Under the pieces are notes generated by a model that was not told the origin of the DNA, searched no databases, and saw only the letters and a program-made list of their open reading frames with translations. A DNA stretch of 47,165 nt, from the NCBI GenBank assembly GCA_949300515.1, contig CASGEP010000009.1:1-47165 (forward strand), written 5' to 3'. The stretch's first letter is position 1. Every line of letters begins with the position of its first letter. The position numbers and the translations under genes are program-made. This document shows positions 17,259 to 24,670 of this stretch, piece by piece. Source of the DNA: an uncultured bacterium (GTDB taxonomy: Bacteria > Cyanobacteriota > Vampirovibrionia > Gastranaerophilales > Gastranaerophilaceae).

Positions 17259-19100
17259 CTAGTGTCCTGCTACATAAATATTGCCCCTGACACTTCCTAT
17301 GGCGTATTTTTCACAAAATGCACCAAGCGCGTCTTTTGCTTCTTTAGAATCGTATACAATACCGCTTTGTAAGTCAGCATTTTTTGCAAAATCATTCAAT
17401 ACAAATTCAGGCACGCCGTAGTATTTATTTTGCTCGCTTGTGCCATGGAGCCTTACTTCGTTTGCAACATCTTTTATTAATTTTAAATAAGCTTCCGCTG
17501 TTCCAATGTCATCCCAAACGGCTGTTTTGCCGCCTTTTGCTTCTAAGGGCACAGTGTAAACTTTCATCTTGTTACCTTCTTCATCGAGCAATTTTCCTTC
17601 ATTTGCAAGCTTAACAATTTTTGGCATAACATTTCCGCCGAGACCCGTTTCATCAGGCGTCAAAATTCCTTGCGCCATAAGGACTTTTAAGGCTTTATCC
17701 GATAAGAAATAAAGTCCGGGGTTTGCAAGAAACTGGCTTTCATCTTTAGGGTTGATAGCACTTTGAACTTTTCTGAATTGTTCCATAGCCTCGTCATACT
17801 TACCGGGTTGAGTAAACTCGTTTGGCATTGGCGCATCGGAAGTATATTGCGGTTTTTCCAAAAATTCTTTAATTTGCAAATTGCCGTTTTCATCTTCCTT
17901 AATTCCCAAAAGCCCGAAAGACTTTGCCCTTTGAGGGTTTACAGGGTAGTAAGGAATAACAAGGGCAGCGTTGGGCAGAGTTTTTAGTGCTTTATAAGTT
18001 CGACTTATATCGGCATTTGTAAATATATCCGCATTTAAAATCATTGCATCACGGTCATTTCTTATAATATCTCTGCTAAGTCCCTCTGCTATTGCCCCTC
18101 CGTCCGTTTTATATTTTGAAACGTAATATACACCTGCGCCGTCTTTAATTTCGTGGTTTTGACTCAAATACTTAACATCATCATTCTCACCTCTTAAAAC
18201 ACCTGCTGAGGCTGCAAGATTAAGTGTTGTCCCTATAATTCTGTATCTTTCATCCGTCGGAAGTTTTGCAGAGGGCTTATTTTCATATTCTCTTGTAATA
18301 TTAAAAAATCTTTCACCAAAACCGCCTGCGGGGATAATTACCGTAGGGTCATATTTCTCAACAAGATCCGCGTAATCTCCTCTTATAGCGTTTTTTTGTA
18401 AACCTGATTCAACATAAGCATCAACCGCACTAATTGTTCTTGGTTCTTTATTCAAAGTCGTTATAACCGTTCTTCCCGTAAAGGAAACATCCCTAAAACC
18501 TTCGTTGGGTGTAGGTTCGTATTGTCCGGGCATTTTGAGAGAAAAACCTTCACCGATAAGCTCTGAACCTGAGAACATTTTTATTGTCTTAGAGCCCAAA
18601 GAAGGGTCTTTTACAGTAATTTCAGGCATAAATTTGCCTTGTTTATAAGTTATAACAGGAAGCTGCGCCCTATTGGGGTCAACTTTGCCTATAAAAATAA
18701 TATTTCCCTTGTCGTTTGAAACGGTATATTTATCAAGACCTTCCGATGATTCTTTAATAACATTTAATCCTGCAGCATTTAGTTTTTCATAGCCTTTTGG
18801 CATTTTTTTCAAGGGTAGGTCAATATTATTGGGAATTTCAAGCAAATTCGGAATTCTTATTTCTTTTGGAGTAATAATAGATTTTTCAAAATCATTTAAC
18901 TCCATTGCGCCTGCAAAATTGAGCGTTTTTGCATTTTTAATGCCATATAGTGCCTGATATGCGCTTGCCAACTTTAGCGCAGATGTTTTTGTACCTGCAA
19001 AATTAACGCTCGATTGGCTTTTTTGCACAGTATTTGCGGCAACATCAACCCTTTTTGCCTGTGAATATCTCACAGGGCTTAAAGATACCTTGTTCAACAT
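17259..19100 (-). CDS. GlgC-like nucleotidyltransferase with a 250-residue N-terminal extension
   Basis: 613 residues from the ATG at 19100 (AAAGGAAAA upstream); an upstream in-frame TTG at 19139 is less likely. The sugar-nucleotidyltransferase core starts near residue 253 with TVIIPAGGFGERFFN (altered GGxGxR pyrophosphorylase loop) and contains AMILNADIF, SFGLLGIKEDENGN and FLEKPQY, as in glucose-1-phosphate adenylyl- or mannose-1-phosphate guanylyltransferases. Such enzymes make NDP-sugars for glycogen or surface glycans. The first 250 residues match no family I know. Residues 31-36 (SVNFAG) carry the F-x-G signature also found in the large GH13, and a second NFAG occurs near residue 63. 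It has its own terminator. Substrate not certain; ADP-glucose would fit the neighbouring glucan enzymes. Confidence 0.8.
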   Translation of the reverse strand: MLNKVSLSPVRYSQAKRVDVAANTVQKSQSSVNFAGTKTSALKLASAYQALYGIKNAKTLNFAGAMELNDFEKSIITPKEIRIPNLLEIPNNIDLPLKKMPKGYEKLNAAGLNVIKESSEGLDKYTVSNDKGNIIFIGKVDPNRAQLPVITYKQGKFMPEITVKDPSLGSKTIKMFSGSELIGEGFSLKMPGQYEPTPNEGFRDVSFTGRTVITTLNKEPRTISAVDAYVESGLQKNAIRGDYADLVEKYDPTVIIPAGGFGERFFNITREYENKPSAKLPTDERYRIIGTTLNLAASAGVLRGENDDVKYLSQNHEIKDGAGVYYVSKYKTDGGAIAEGLSRDIIRNDRDAMILNADIFTNADISRTYKALKTLPNAALVIPYYPVNPQRAKSFGLLGIKEDENGNLQIKEFLEKPQYTSDAPMPNEFTQPGKYDEAMEQFRKVQSAINPKDESQFLANPGLYFLSDKALKVLMAQGILTPDETGLGGNVMPKIVKLANEGKLLDEEGNKMKVYTVPLEAKGGKTAVWDDIGTAEAYLKLIKDVANEVRLHGTSEQNKYYGVPEFVLNDFAKNADLQSGIVYDSKEAKDALGAFCEKYAIGSVRGNIYVAGH

Positions 19101-19215
19101 AAGAGTTTTCCTTTCAACTACTCTCTTTACAACTAACAACCTATTTTTTTGCGAATTACTCGTGTACTCAAATAAAACACATAAAGATTTTTTTTGAACT
19201 GTTTTTTACAAATCT

Positions 19216-19881
19216 TTACTTAACAACTCCCAAATCAAGCACTTCTTTTATTTTGTTTTTTATTATATTGTGTATTTCTTCTTTGCTTTTTGTGCCGTCA
19301 AGCTCAATAAAACCATACTCTTTTTCAAGTTTCTTGTACTCGTCAAGGCACCTTTTTTGATAAATTTCAAAACTCTTGTATATGTCTGTTGATAATCCTA
19401 TATCACGACCTGATTCAAAATAATCCAGCCCGCCTGAAGCAATAAGTCTTTTTATCAACAAATCGGGAGGCATTTTTAAATAAAACACCAAATCAGGCTC
19501 AGGAGCAAATTCGTAGAGCTTTTTAACCCAGTTTATATCATGACCTCGAACAGAGTCACGAACGTAAGCCGTATAAACGTATCTGTCCAAAAGTACGACA
19601 AAACCTGATTTTAGCGCAGGGATTATTACATTTTCAAGCCTGTCCGCGTAATCTGCCGCATACAAAAGTGAAAAAGTCGTGGTATTAAGTAAATTTTTCT
19701 CTTTAGCTTCGTTAATAAGTCCTGAAATAAGTCTTGAGGTTTTCCACTCGGACACAACACAACCGTAGCTCAATCCCTCGATAAAACCTTTAAGCATATT
19801 TACCTGAGTTGATTTTCCCGCGCCGTCCGTTCCTTCAATTACGACCAAAAGCCCGTCATAGCCATGTTTTTTATATGTCAT
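19216..19881 (-). CDS. Thymidylate-kinase-like protein, second of a tandem pair
   Basis: 221 residues. P-loop EGTDGAGKSTQ near the N-terminus, LLDRYVYTAYVRD as the DR(Y/F) nucleoside-monophosphate motif, and a lid-like stretch RLIASGGLDYFESGRD. The fold is that of thymidylate kinase (dTMP to dTDP), but the usual SSxAYQG after the DR(Y/F) motif is replaced by YTAYVRD. It overlaps the upstream paralogue by 11 bp. The pair shares the same motifs in the same order, indicating duplication. It could be a true dTMP kinase, a different nucleotide kinase, or half of a heterodimer. Confidence 0.8.
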   Translation of the reverse strand: MTYKKHGYDGLLVVIEGTDGAGKSTQVNMLKGFIEGLSYGCVVSEWKTSRLISGLINEAKEKNLLNTTTFSLLYAADYADRLENVIIPALKSGFVVLLDRYVYTAYVRDSVRGHDINWVKKLYEFAPEPDLVFYLKMPPDLLIKRLIASGGLDYFESGRDIGLSTDIYKSFEIYQKRCLDEYKKLEKEYGFIELDGTKSKEEIHNIIKNKIKEVLDLGVVK

Positions 19882-20566
19882 TTTCTTCCTCTTTAATTTC
19901 TATGCCGCGCTTTTTAAGCACATCAACCACCAATTTCCTAAAATATTGTTGTTTTTGATGAATTGTATCATTTGCATCAATCTGCACAAGGGAATACTCA
20001 TCTATCATATTTTTATACTGTTCTATAACCCTGTTTTGAAAAATTACATAACTTTTATAGGGGTTATTGGACAATTTTAAATCCATGCCTGCCTCATAAA
20101 ACTTTGGCTGGCGATTTGTACAAATTCTATCCAAAGAAACTTTTGCACTAACATCAAAATACACCGTCAAGTCAGGCTTGATTGCAAAACCGTACATGTT
20201 TCTGACCCACTTGGGATCAACCTCGCGGGCAACGTCGCGGGCAAAAGCAGTGTAGACATATCTGTCTGCAAGCACTATAAACCCTGCTTTGAGCGCGGGT
20301 ATGATTGTACGCTCAAGTCTGTCGGCAAAATCCACCGCATGCAAAAGCGAAAAAGTCCTGCCTGAGAGCAAATTTTTCTTTTTTGCACGTTTTGTCGTCT
20401 GGGAAATAAGCTCTGATGAGTTCCAAGTGGTTAAAATTACATCAAGATTTTTTGACTTTAGCCAACTGTACAATAAGTCAAGTTGAGTACTTTTGCCCGA
20501 ACCGTCAATGCCTTCAACGCAAATCAGCACACCTTGCAGTTTATGGTCTTTTGAAAATCTTAACAT
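19871..20566 (-). CDS. tmk: Thymidylate-kinase-like protein, first of a tandem pair
   Basis: 231 residues. P-loop EGIDGSGKSTQ, LADRYVYTAFARD and a lid-like stretch RICTNRQPKFYEAGMD. The same motifs follow in the same order in the downstream gene (for example SLLHAVDFADRLE against SLLYAADYADRLE). Thymidylate kinase phosphorylates dTMP for DNA synthesis. This copy is upstream and overlaps the second by 11 bp. Which of the two is the housekeeping enzyme cannot be told from sequence alone. A divergent membrane-protein gene begins 75 bp away. Confidence 0.8.
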   Translation of the reverse strand: MLRFSKDHKLQGVLICVEGIDGSGKSTQLDLLYSWLKSKNLDVILTTWNSSELISQTTKRAKKKNLLSGRTFSLLHAVDFADRLERTIIPALKAGFIVLADRYVYTAFARDVAREVDPKWVRNMYGFAIKPDLTVYFDVSAKVSLDRICTNRQPKFYEAGMDLKLSNNPYKSYVIFQNRVIEQYKNMIDEYSLVQIDANDTIHQKQQYFRKLVVDVLKKRGIEIKEEENDI

Positions 20567-20641
20567 TTTCTACCTTGTTTTTTTTGCCGATTAACAATAA
20601 TATCTATATAGTAAAACATAAATTTTAAAAGAGAGCAATAA

Positions 20642-21520
20642 ATGTACAGTGCAATTAAAAAAAGTATTTCGATTATAATCGACAATCCGATTTTAACTTT
20701 AAGTTTTGTGATATATCTTATATTTTTAACACTTTTGATGCCAAAAATTTTTATTTCACAAAATATAATTGTTTTTATACTGACGGTTATTTTAACCCTG
20801 TTACTTACTTCGGCCTTTTTTGCAGGCTGGCTGCAAATGGTAAAAAGCGCCATATATAACTCTAAAAAGCAAGACAGAAGCGACGAGGAGAGATTTAGGG
20901 AATTTATAAACATAAAAAATGACTTTTTTGCGGCTGTTCCCGTCTACATTATGCCTCTGCTTGCGGGTATTATCCTTTATTTGATTATGTTTTCGCTGCT
21001 TGTGGCGTTTAATATCAAATTTGCTAACCATTTTATAGGGAGTTTAGATTTTTTAATAGAGAAATTAAACTCCATGCCCAAGGATACTCAGGGGCTGCAG
21101 GCGTTTTTAGATGCCCTTCCGCAGGAAAAAATCCTTGTTATCTGGTACTGGCAGATACTGTTTTTGTTTACCATAGGCGTGTTTAACTTTTTTATGATGT
21201 TCTGGGCATCGGCACTTTATTATCCGCAAAAATGTACAACAAATCCGCTCAGTGCGCTTAAAAATTCTTTGCTTGTTATATTTAAACATCCCGTAAAGTC
21301 ATTTACTTTATATCTTTTTATCCTGTTTTTAGGCTTTATATTCAGGACTATGGGGGTATTTTTCTCCACAAACGTAATTTTATATTTCATATTTATGATT
21401 TTAGCCATATATTTCTGGGTTTTTGTATTTGTGTTAATATTTGACTATTATGAGTCAAGATTTTACAATCACGGTGATAACGGGTGCAACCTGCTCGGGA
21501 AAAACAAAACTTGCGATTGA
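20642..21520 (+). CDS. Integral membrane protein of unknown function, six hydrophobic segments
   Basis: 292 residues. Hydrophobic segments lie near residues 17-37, 42-65, 95-125, 168-195, 218-236 and 242-270. A charged loop (NSKKQDRSDEERFREF) follows the second. The N-terminal MYSAIKKSISIIIDNPILTL start resembles membrane proteins with a repeated amphipathic helix, but no named family was recognised. The last 71 bp overlap the miaA start in another frame, so the two genes are probably co-transcribed. A 117-residue antisense reading frame here is a shadow. Confidence 0.75.
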   Translation: MYSAIKKSISIIIDNPILTLSFVIYLIFLTLLMPKIFISQNIIVFILTVILTLLLTSAFFAGWLQMVKSAIYNSKKQDRSDEERFREFINIKNDFFAAVPVYIMPLLAGIILYLIMFSLLVAFNIKFANHFIGSLDFLIEKLNSMPKDTQGLQAFLDALPQEKILVIWYWQILFLFTIGVFNFFMMFWASALYYPQKCTTNPLSALKNSLLVIFKHPVKSFTLYLFILFLGFIFRTMGVFFSTNVILYFIFMILAIYFWVFVFVLIFDYYESRFYNHGDNGCNLLGKNKTCD

Positions 21521-22301
21521 TTTAGCCCAAAAAAATAACGCTGAAATTATTTGTGCAGATTCAAGAAGCGTGTATAAAAACCTTGACATTGTAAGCGCAA
21601 AGCCAAAACCATCCGAAATGCGCGGTATTAGGCACCATTTACTTGATATTGCAGAGCCAAGCGAAGATTTCAGCGCGGGAGATTTTGTAAAGTACGCAAA
21701 AATGGCGCTTGAAGATATTAAAAGCAGAGGCAAAAACGTAATTATCGCGGGGGGCACCTGGTTTTATATAAAATCTTTTCTTGATGAAAAAGAACTGCCA
21801 AAAGTCGGCATAAATAAAGAGTTAAGGGAAGAATTAAACAAAAAAAACAATGATGAACTCTGGCAAATGTTAAATGAACTTGACCCCATGCGCGCCTCAC
21901 AAATTCACAAGAATAACAAAGATAAAGTCATACGCTCAATTGAGATGTGTAAAGGGTTAAATATGCCGGTTTCACAGTATCAAAGAGAAGAAAAAGAGCC
22001 GATTTCAGCCCTCTGGTATATGCCGAAAATAAGCCGCGAGGAGCTTTATGAAAGAATAAACGCGCGCGTTGACATTATGCTTGATGAGGGACTTTTTGAC
22101 GAATGGCGGAAAAATAAAGCTCTTTACCCTAATTCAAAAATACTTGAAAATACAATAGGCTACAGGGAATTTTTCGAACTTGAGCGCGGAGTTTGGCAGG
22201 ATTTTAACCAGGCAGTTGAGAAAATTAAACAGAGAACAAGAAACTTTGCCAAAAGACAGCTTACTTATTTCCGCTCAAATCCCGATATAAAAGAAATTTA
22301 A
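21450..22301 (+). CDS. miaA: tRNA dimethylallyltransferase MiaA
   Basis: 283 residues from the ATG at 21450; a TTG 9 nt upstream is also in frame. Residues 12-19 (GATCSGKT) are the P-loop, and ADSRSVYKNLDIVSAKP, HHLLDIAEPSEDFSAGDF and IAGGTWFYIKSFL are MiaA signatures. It adds a dimethylallyl group to N6 of A37 in tRNAs reading UNN codons. ADSRSVY replaces the more usual ADSxQVY. It is slightly shorter than most MiaA. It overlaps the upstream membrane gene by 71 bp and ends just before a strong terminator. Confidence 0.95.
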   Translation: MSQDFTITVITGATCSGKTKLAIDLAQKNNAEIICADSRSVYKNLDIVSAKPKPSEMRGIRHHLLDIAEPSEDFSAGDFVKYAKMALEDIKSRGKNVIIAGGTWFYIKSFLDEKELPKVGINKELREELNKKNNDELWQMLNELDPMRASQIHKNNKDKVIRSIEMCKGLNMPVSQYQREEKEPISALWYMPKISREELYERINARVDIMLDEGLFDEWRKNKALYPNSKILENTIGYREFFELERGVWQDFNQAVEKIKQRTRNFAKRQLTYFRSNPDIKEI

Positions 22302-22311
22302 AAAAAACCTG

Positions 22312-22336
22312 AAAAGCCCCCTTTAAGGGGGCTTTT
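22312..22336. terminator. Bidirectional rho-independent terminator between miaA and hpf
   Basis: AAAAGCCCCC / GGGGGCTTTT, a 10-bp stem with a 5-nt loop, flanked by A- and T-runs on both strands and lying between two convergent genes. Confidence 0.9.
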
Positions 22337-22356
22337 AAAAAAAATAATATTAAATT

Positions 22357-22713
22357 TTAAACTGTTTCCTCATCGGCAATAGCCTCTGTTCTGATTGAGG
22401 GCGAACCGCTTTTTGCTTTTAAGTATTTTTCTTTGTACTTTCTTACCTGTCTGTCCAGTTTGTCGCAGACAAGGTCAATTGAAGCATACATCGATTCTGC
22501 TTTTTCTTCCACTCTTACGGTATCACCGAGAACCTTACAGTTAATTTCCGCAACGTGAGAATCTGCAACGGACGGATTTTTAATAACTGTTAAAACAACG
22601 TCAATAGCCTGAATTTGATCATAATGTGCAGCAACTTTTCCTGCTTTTTCTTTAACGTAGGCTTTAATAGCGTCTGTAATTTCGACATTGCGTCCGTTAA
22701 CATGAATGTGCAT
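22357..22713 (-). CDS. hpf: Ribosome hibernation-promoting factor, short form
   Basis: 118 residues. MHIHVNGRNVEITDAIKAYVKEK and VLTVIKNPS...HVAEINCKV are the HPF/RaiA beta-alpha-beta core, and the basic stretch CDKLDRQVRKYKEKYLK fits rRNA contact. The protein binds the 30S decoding centre in non-growing cells. It ends soon after this domain and so lacks the C-terminal dimerisation domain of long HPF, the form usual in Cyanobacteria and Firmicutes. A GGAG site precedes the ATG and a TATAAT (minus strand, 22759-22764) marks its promoter. Confidence 0.92.
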   Translation of the reverse strand: MHIHVNGRNVEITDAIKAYVKEKAGKVAAHYDQIQAIDVVLTVIKNPSVADSHVAEINCKVLGDTVRVEEKAESMYASIDLVCDKLDRQVRKYKEKYLKAKSGSPSIRTEAIADEETV

Positions 22714-22819
22714 AGTGTCTCCGTTTCTAGCTGCGCTACCTTATTGCGCAACTTTTCTATTATACAACATCAAGCCATGTTTTTAAAGACACAAAAGGTA
22801 AAAAATTAAACTTTTGTAG

Positions 22820-22825
22820 TATAAT
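22820..22825 (+). promoter_or_regulatory. -10 box upstream of the aminotransferase/hisH pair
   Basis: TATAAT ends 29 nt before the ATG at 22855. A GAGGG ribosome-binding site at 22844-22848 lies between, so this transcript has a normal leader. Confidence 0.55.
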
Positions 22826-22854
22826 AAACCCAAAAACATTAGCGAGGGAAAAAT

Positions 22855-24090
22855 ATGCAAAATTTCAACAGTTACATGGGCACACTTGAAACTTACATTA
22901 TGTTTCAAATTAAGGCAAAAATGGTTGCCATGAGCGAAGAACTCACAAAAAAAGGTCGAAAGCCCATCGCACTTTCCATGGGCGCGCCTGTTGATATGGT
23001 ACCTCAATTTGTAATTGAGAGAACAAAAAAATATTTAGATGAACCTAAAAATCATACATATTCTATTCCAAAAGGTGAAATGCCTCTGCTTGAAGCGATT
23101 TCAAAAAGAATGAAAAATCGCTTCGGAGTTGAGCTTGACCCAAAAAGCGAGATATTTTCTCTAATCGGCTCAAAAGAAGGTATTGCAAACTTTATCCGCT
23201 CGCTAATTAACCCTGCAATGGACAAAAAAGAGCAGGAAATTATCTTAATTCCTGACCCGGGGTATGCTTCATACACTGAAATGATTAAAGTATCAGGCGG
23301 CAGAGCTTACGGAATACCTCTGACAAAAGAAAACAACTATATGCCAAACCTTGATGAAGTTTTTGAAAAATTCATAAAAGAAGGCAACGACCCAAAAAAA
23401 GTTAAGGCATTAATTATTAACTACCCTAATAACCCGCTTGGCTGCACATGTACTAAAGAATACTTGCAACATTGCGTTGATTTTTGCAAAAAACACAACA
23501 TAATTTTAATGTCGGATAATGCATATTGTGACATATATTTTGATGAAAAAGACAAGCCCAATTCGGTACTTGAGTGCAATGGCGCTAAAGATATTGCTGT
23601 TGAGTTTTACAGCTTTTCAAAACCTTATGCAATGACAGGCTGGCGTCTTGGTTGGGTTTGCGGTAACAAAGATTTAATAGGAACTTTCGGCAAATTAAAA
23701 TCCAGCCTTGATACGGGTGTTTTTAAAGTAATTCAACTTGCAGGCGCAGATCTTTTAAATTCAAAAGAGGGCGATGAGTACATTAAAAATGCAAACAAAA
23801 AACTGCAAAAAAAGCTTGAGGAGTTTGTAGACGGCCTAAATGAACTGGGTTGGAATATAAAAGTGCCAAAAGCTACGTTTTACCTGTGGATTGACTTGCC
23901 TCCAAGATATGAATGTGCAAAAGATTTTTGTGATGAATTGCTTGAAAAATCAGGCATAGTAGCAGTCCCCGGGGACGCTTTCGGTGATGAAGGAAAACGC
24001 TATTTAAGACTTTCAATCGTTGCTGATGAAAATGAATTAAAAGAAGTTATAAGACGTATGAAAGAGGACGGACATACCTTTGTCAAATAA
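22855..24090 (+). CDS. PLP-dependent class I aminotransferase, LL-diaminopimelate-aminotransferase-like
   Basis: 411 residues. SFSKPYAMTGWRLGW holds the PLP-binding Lys at about residue 256; IINYPNNPLGC and DNAYCDI are the other cofactor motifs, and the C-terminal RLSIVAD holds the substrate-carboxylate Arg. The segment KSSLDTGVFKVIQLAG is close to the DapL/aspartate-aminotransferase-like subgroup. DapL makes LL-diaminopimelate for lysine and peptidoglycan in Cyanobacteria and relatives, so dapL is the best guess, but other class I aminotransferases remain possible. It overlaps hisH by 11 bp, which would also allow a role in histidine or general amino-acid metabolism. Confidence 0.82.
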   Translation: MQNFNSYMGTLETYIMFQIKAKMVAMSEELTKKGRKPIALSMGAPVDMVPQFVIERTKKYLDEPKNHTYSIPKGEMPLLEAISKRMKNRFGVELDPKSEIFSLIGSKEGIANFIRSLINPAMDKKEQEIILIPDPGYASYTEMIKVSGGRAYGIPLTKENNYMPNLDEVFEKFIKEGNDPKKVKALIINYPNNPLGCTCTKEYLQHCVDFCKKHNIILMSDNAYCDIYFDEKDKPNSVLECNGAKDIAVEFYSFSKPYAMTGWRLGWVCGNKDLIGTFGKLKSSLDTGVFKVIQLAGADLLNSKEGDEYIKNANKKLQKKLEEFVDGLNELGWNIKVPKATFYLWIDLPPRYECAKDFCDELLEKSGIVAVPGDAFGDEGKRYLRLSIVADENELKEVIRRMKEDGHTFVK

Positions 24091-24670
24091 AATCATAATA
24101 ATTGACTATGGCGCGGGAAATGTCAAAAGTCTGGGCAATATGCTCGAGTTTTTGGGCTGCGAGTATGAAATTACCGACGACAGAGAAAAAATCCTTAATG
24201 CCAAAAAAATAATTTTTCCGGGGCAAGGGCATTTTGAACAGGCTATGAACAAGCTAAATGCCAAAAATTTGCCCGAGGTAATAAGAAAAACAATTGATAA
24301 CGGGGCAAATTTCTTGGGAATTTGCCTTGGCTTACAGGTTTTATTTGAAAAAAGCGAAGAAGCACCAAATGTTGAAGGTCTTGGAATTTTTAAAGGTGAA
24401 GTTAAAAAATTTCACAAGGGCAAAATCCCTCAAATAGGTTGGAACAACATTAAAACAACACAAGCAAATACTTATCTTCAAGACGATTACTTTTATTTCG
24501 TTAATTCATACTATGTTGTACCTGAGGATAAAAGCATTATAAGTTCAATTACCAACTATCATATTGATTTTTGCTCATCTGTGCAAAAAAACAACATATG
24601 CGCAGTACAATTTCACCCCGAAAAAAGTTCTGAGGCAGGCATAAAATTTTTCAAAAAGTGGCTTATGTAA
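24080..24670 (+). CDS. hisH: Imidazole glycerol phosphate synthase, glutamine amidotransferase subunit HisH
   Basis: 196 residues from a TTG at 24080 with GAGG about 12 nt upstream. IIDYGAGNVKSLGN at the N-terminus, the nucleophile elbow GICLGLQ (Cys82) and the catalytic FHPEKSS near residue 178 are diagnostic. HisH releases ammonia from glutamine for HisF in histidine synthesis. No hisF or other his gene is in view. The first 11 bp overlap the aminotransferase, and the last 8 bp overlap the convergent GGDEF gene. Confidence 0.94.
   Translation: MSNKIIIIDYGAGNVKSLGNMLEFLGCEYEITDDREKILNAKKIIFPGQGHFEQAMNKLNAKNLPEVIRKTIDNGANFLGICLGLQVLFEKSEEAPNVEGLGIFKGEVKKFHKGKIPQIGWNNIKTTQANTYLQDDYFYFVNSYYVVPEDKSIISSITNYHIDFCSSVQKNNICAVQFHPEKSSEAGIKFFKKWLM

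Noticed and set aside
20560-20913. 117-codon minus-strand frame
   Set aside because: Antisense of a membrane protein gene; its hydrophobic look is a reflection of the opposite strand.
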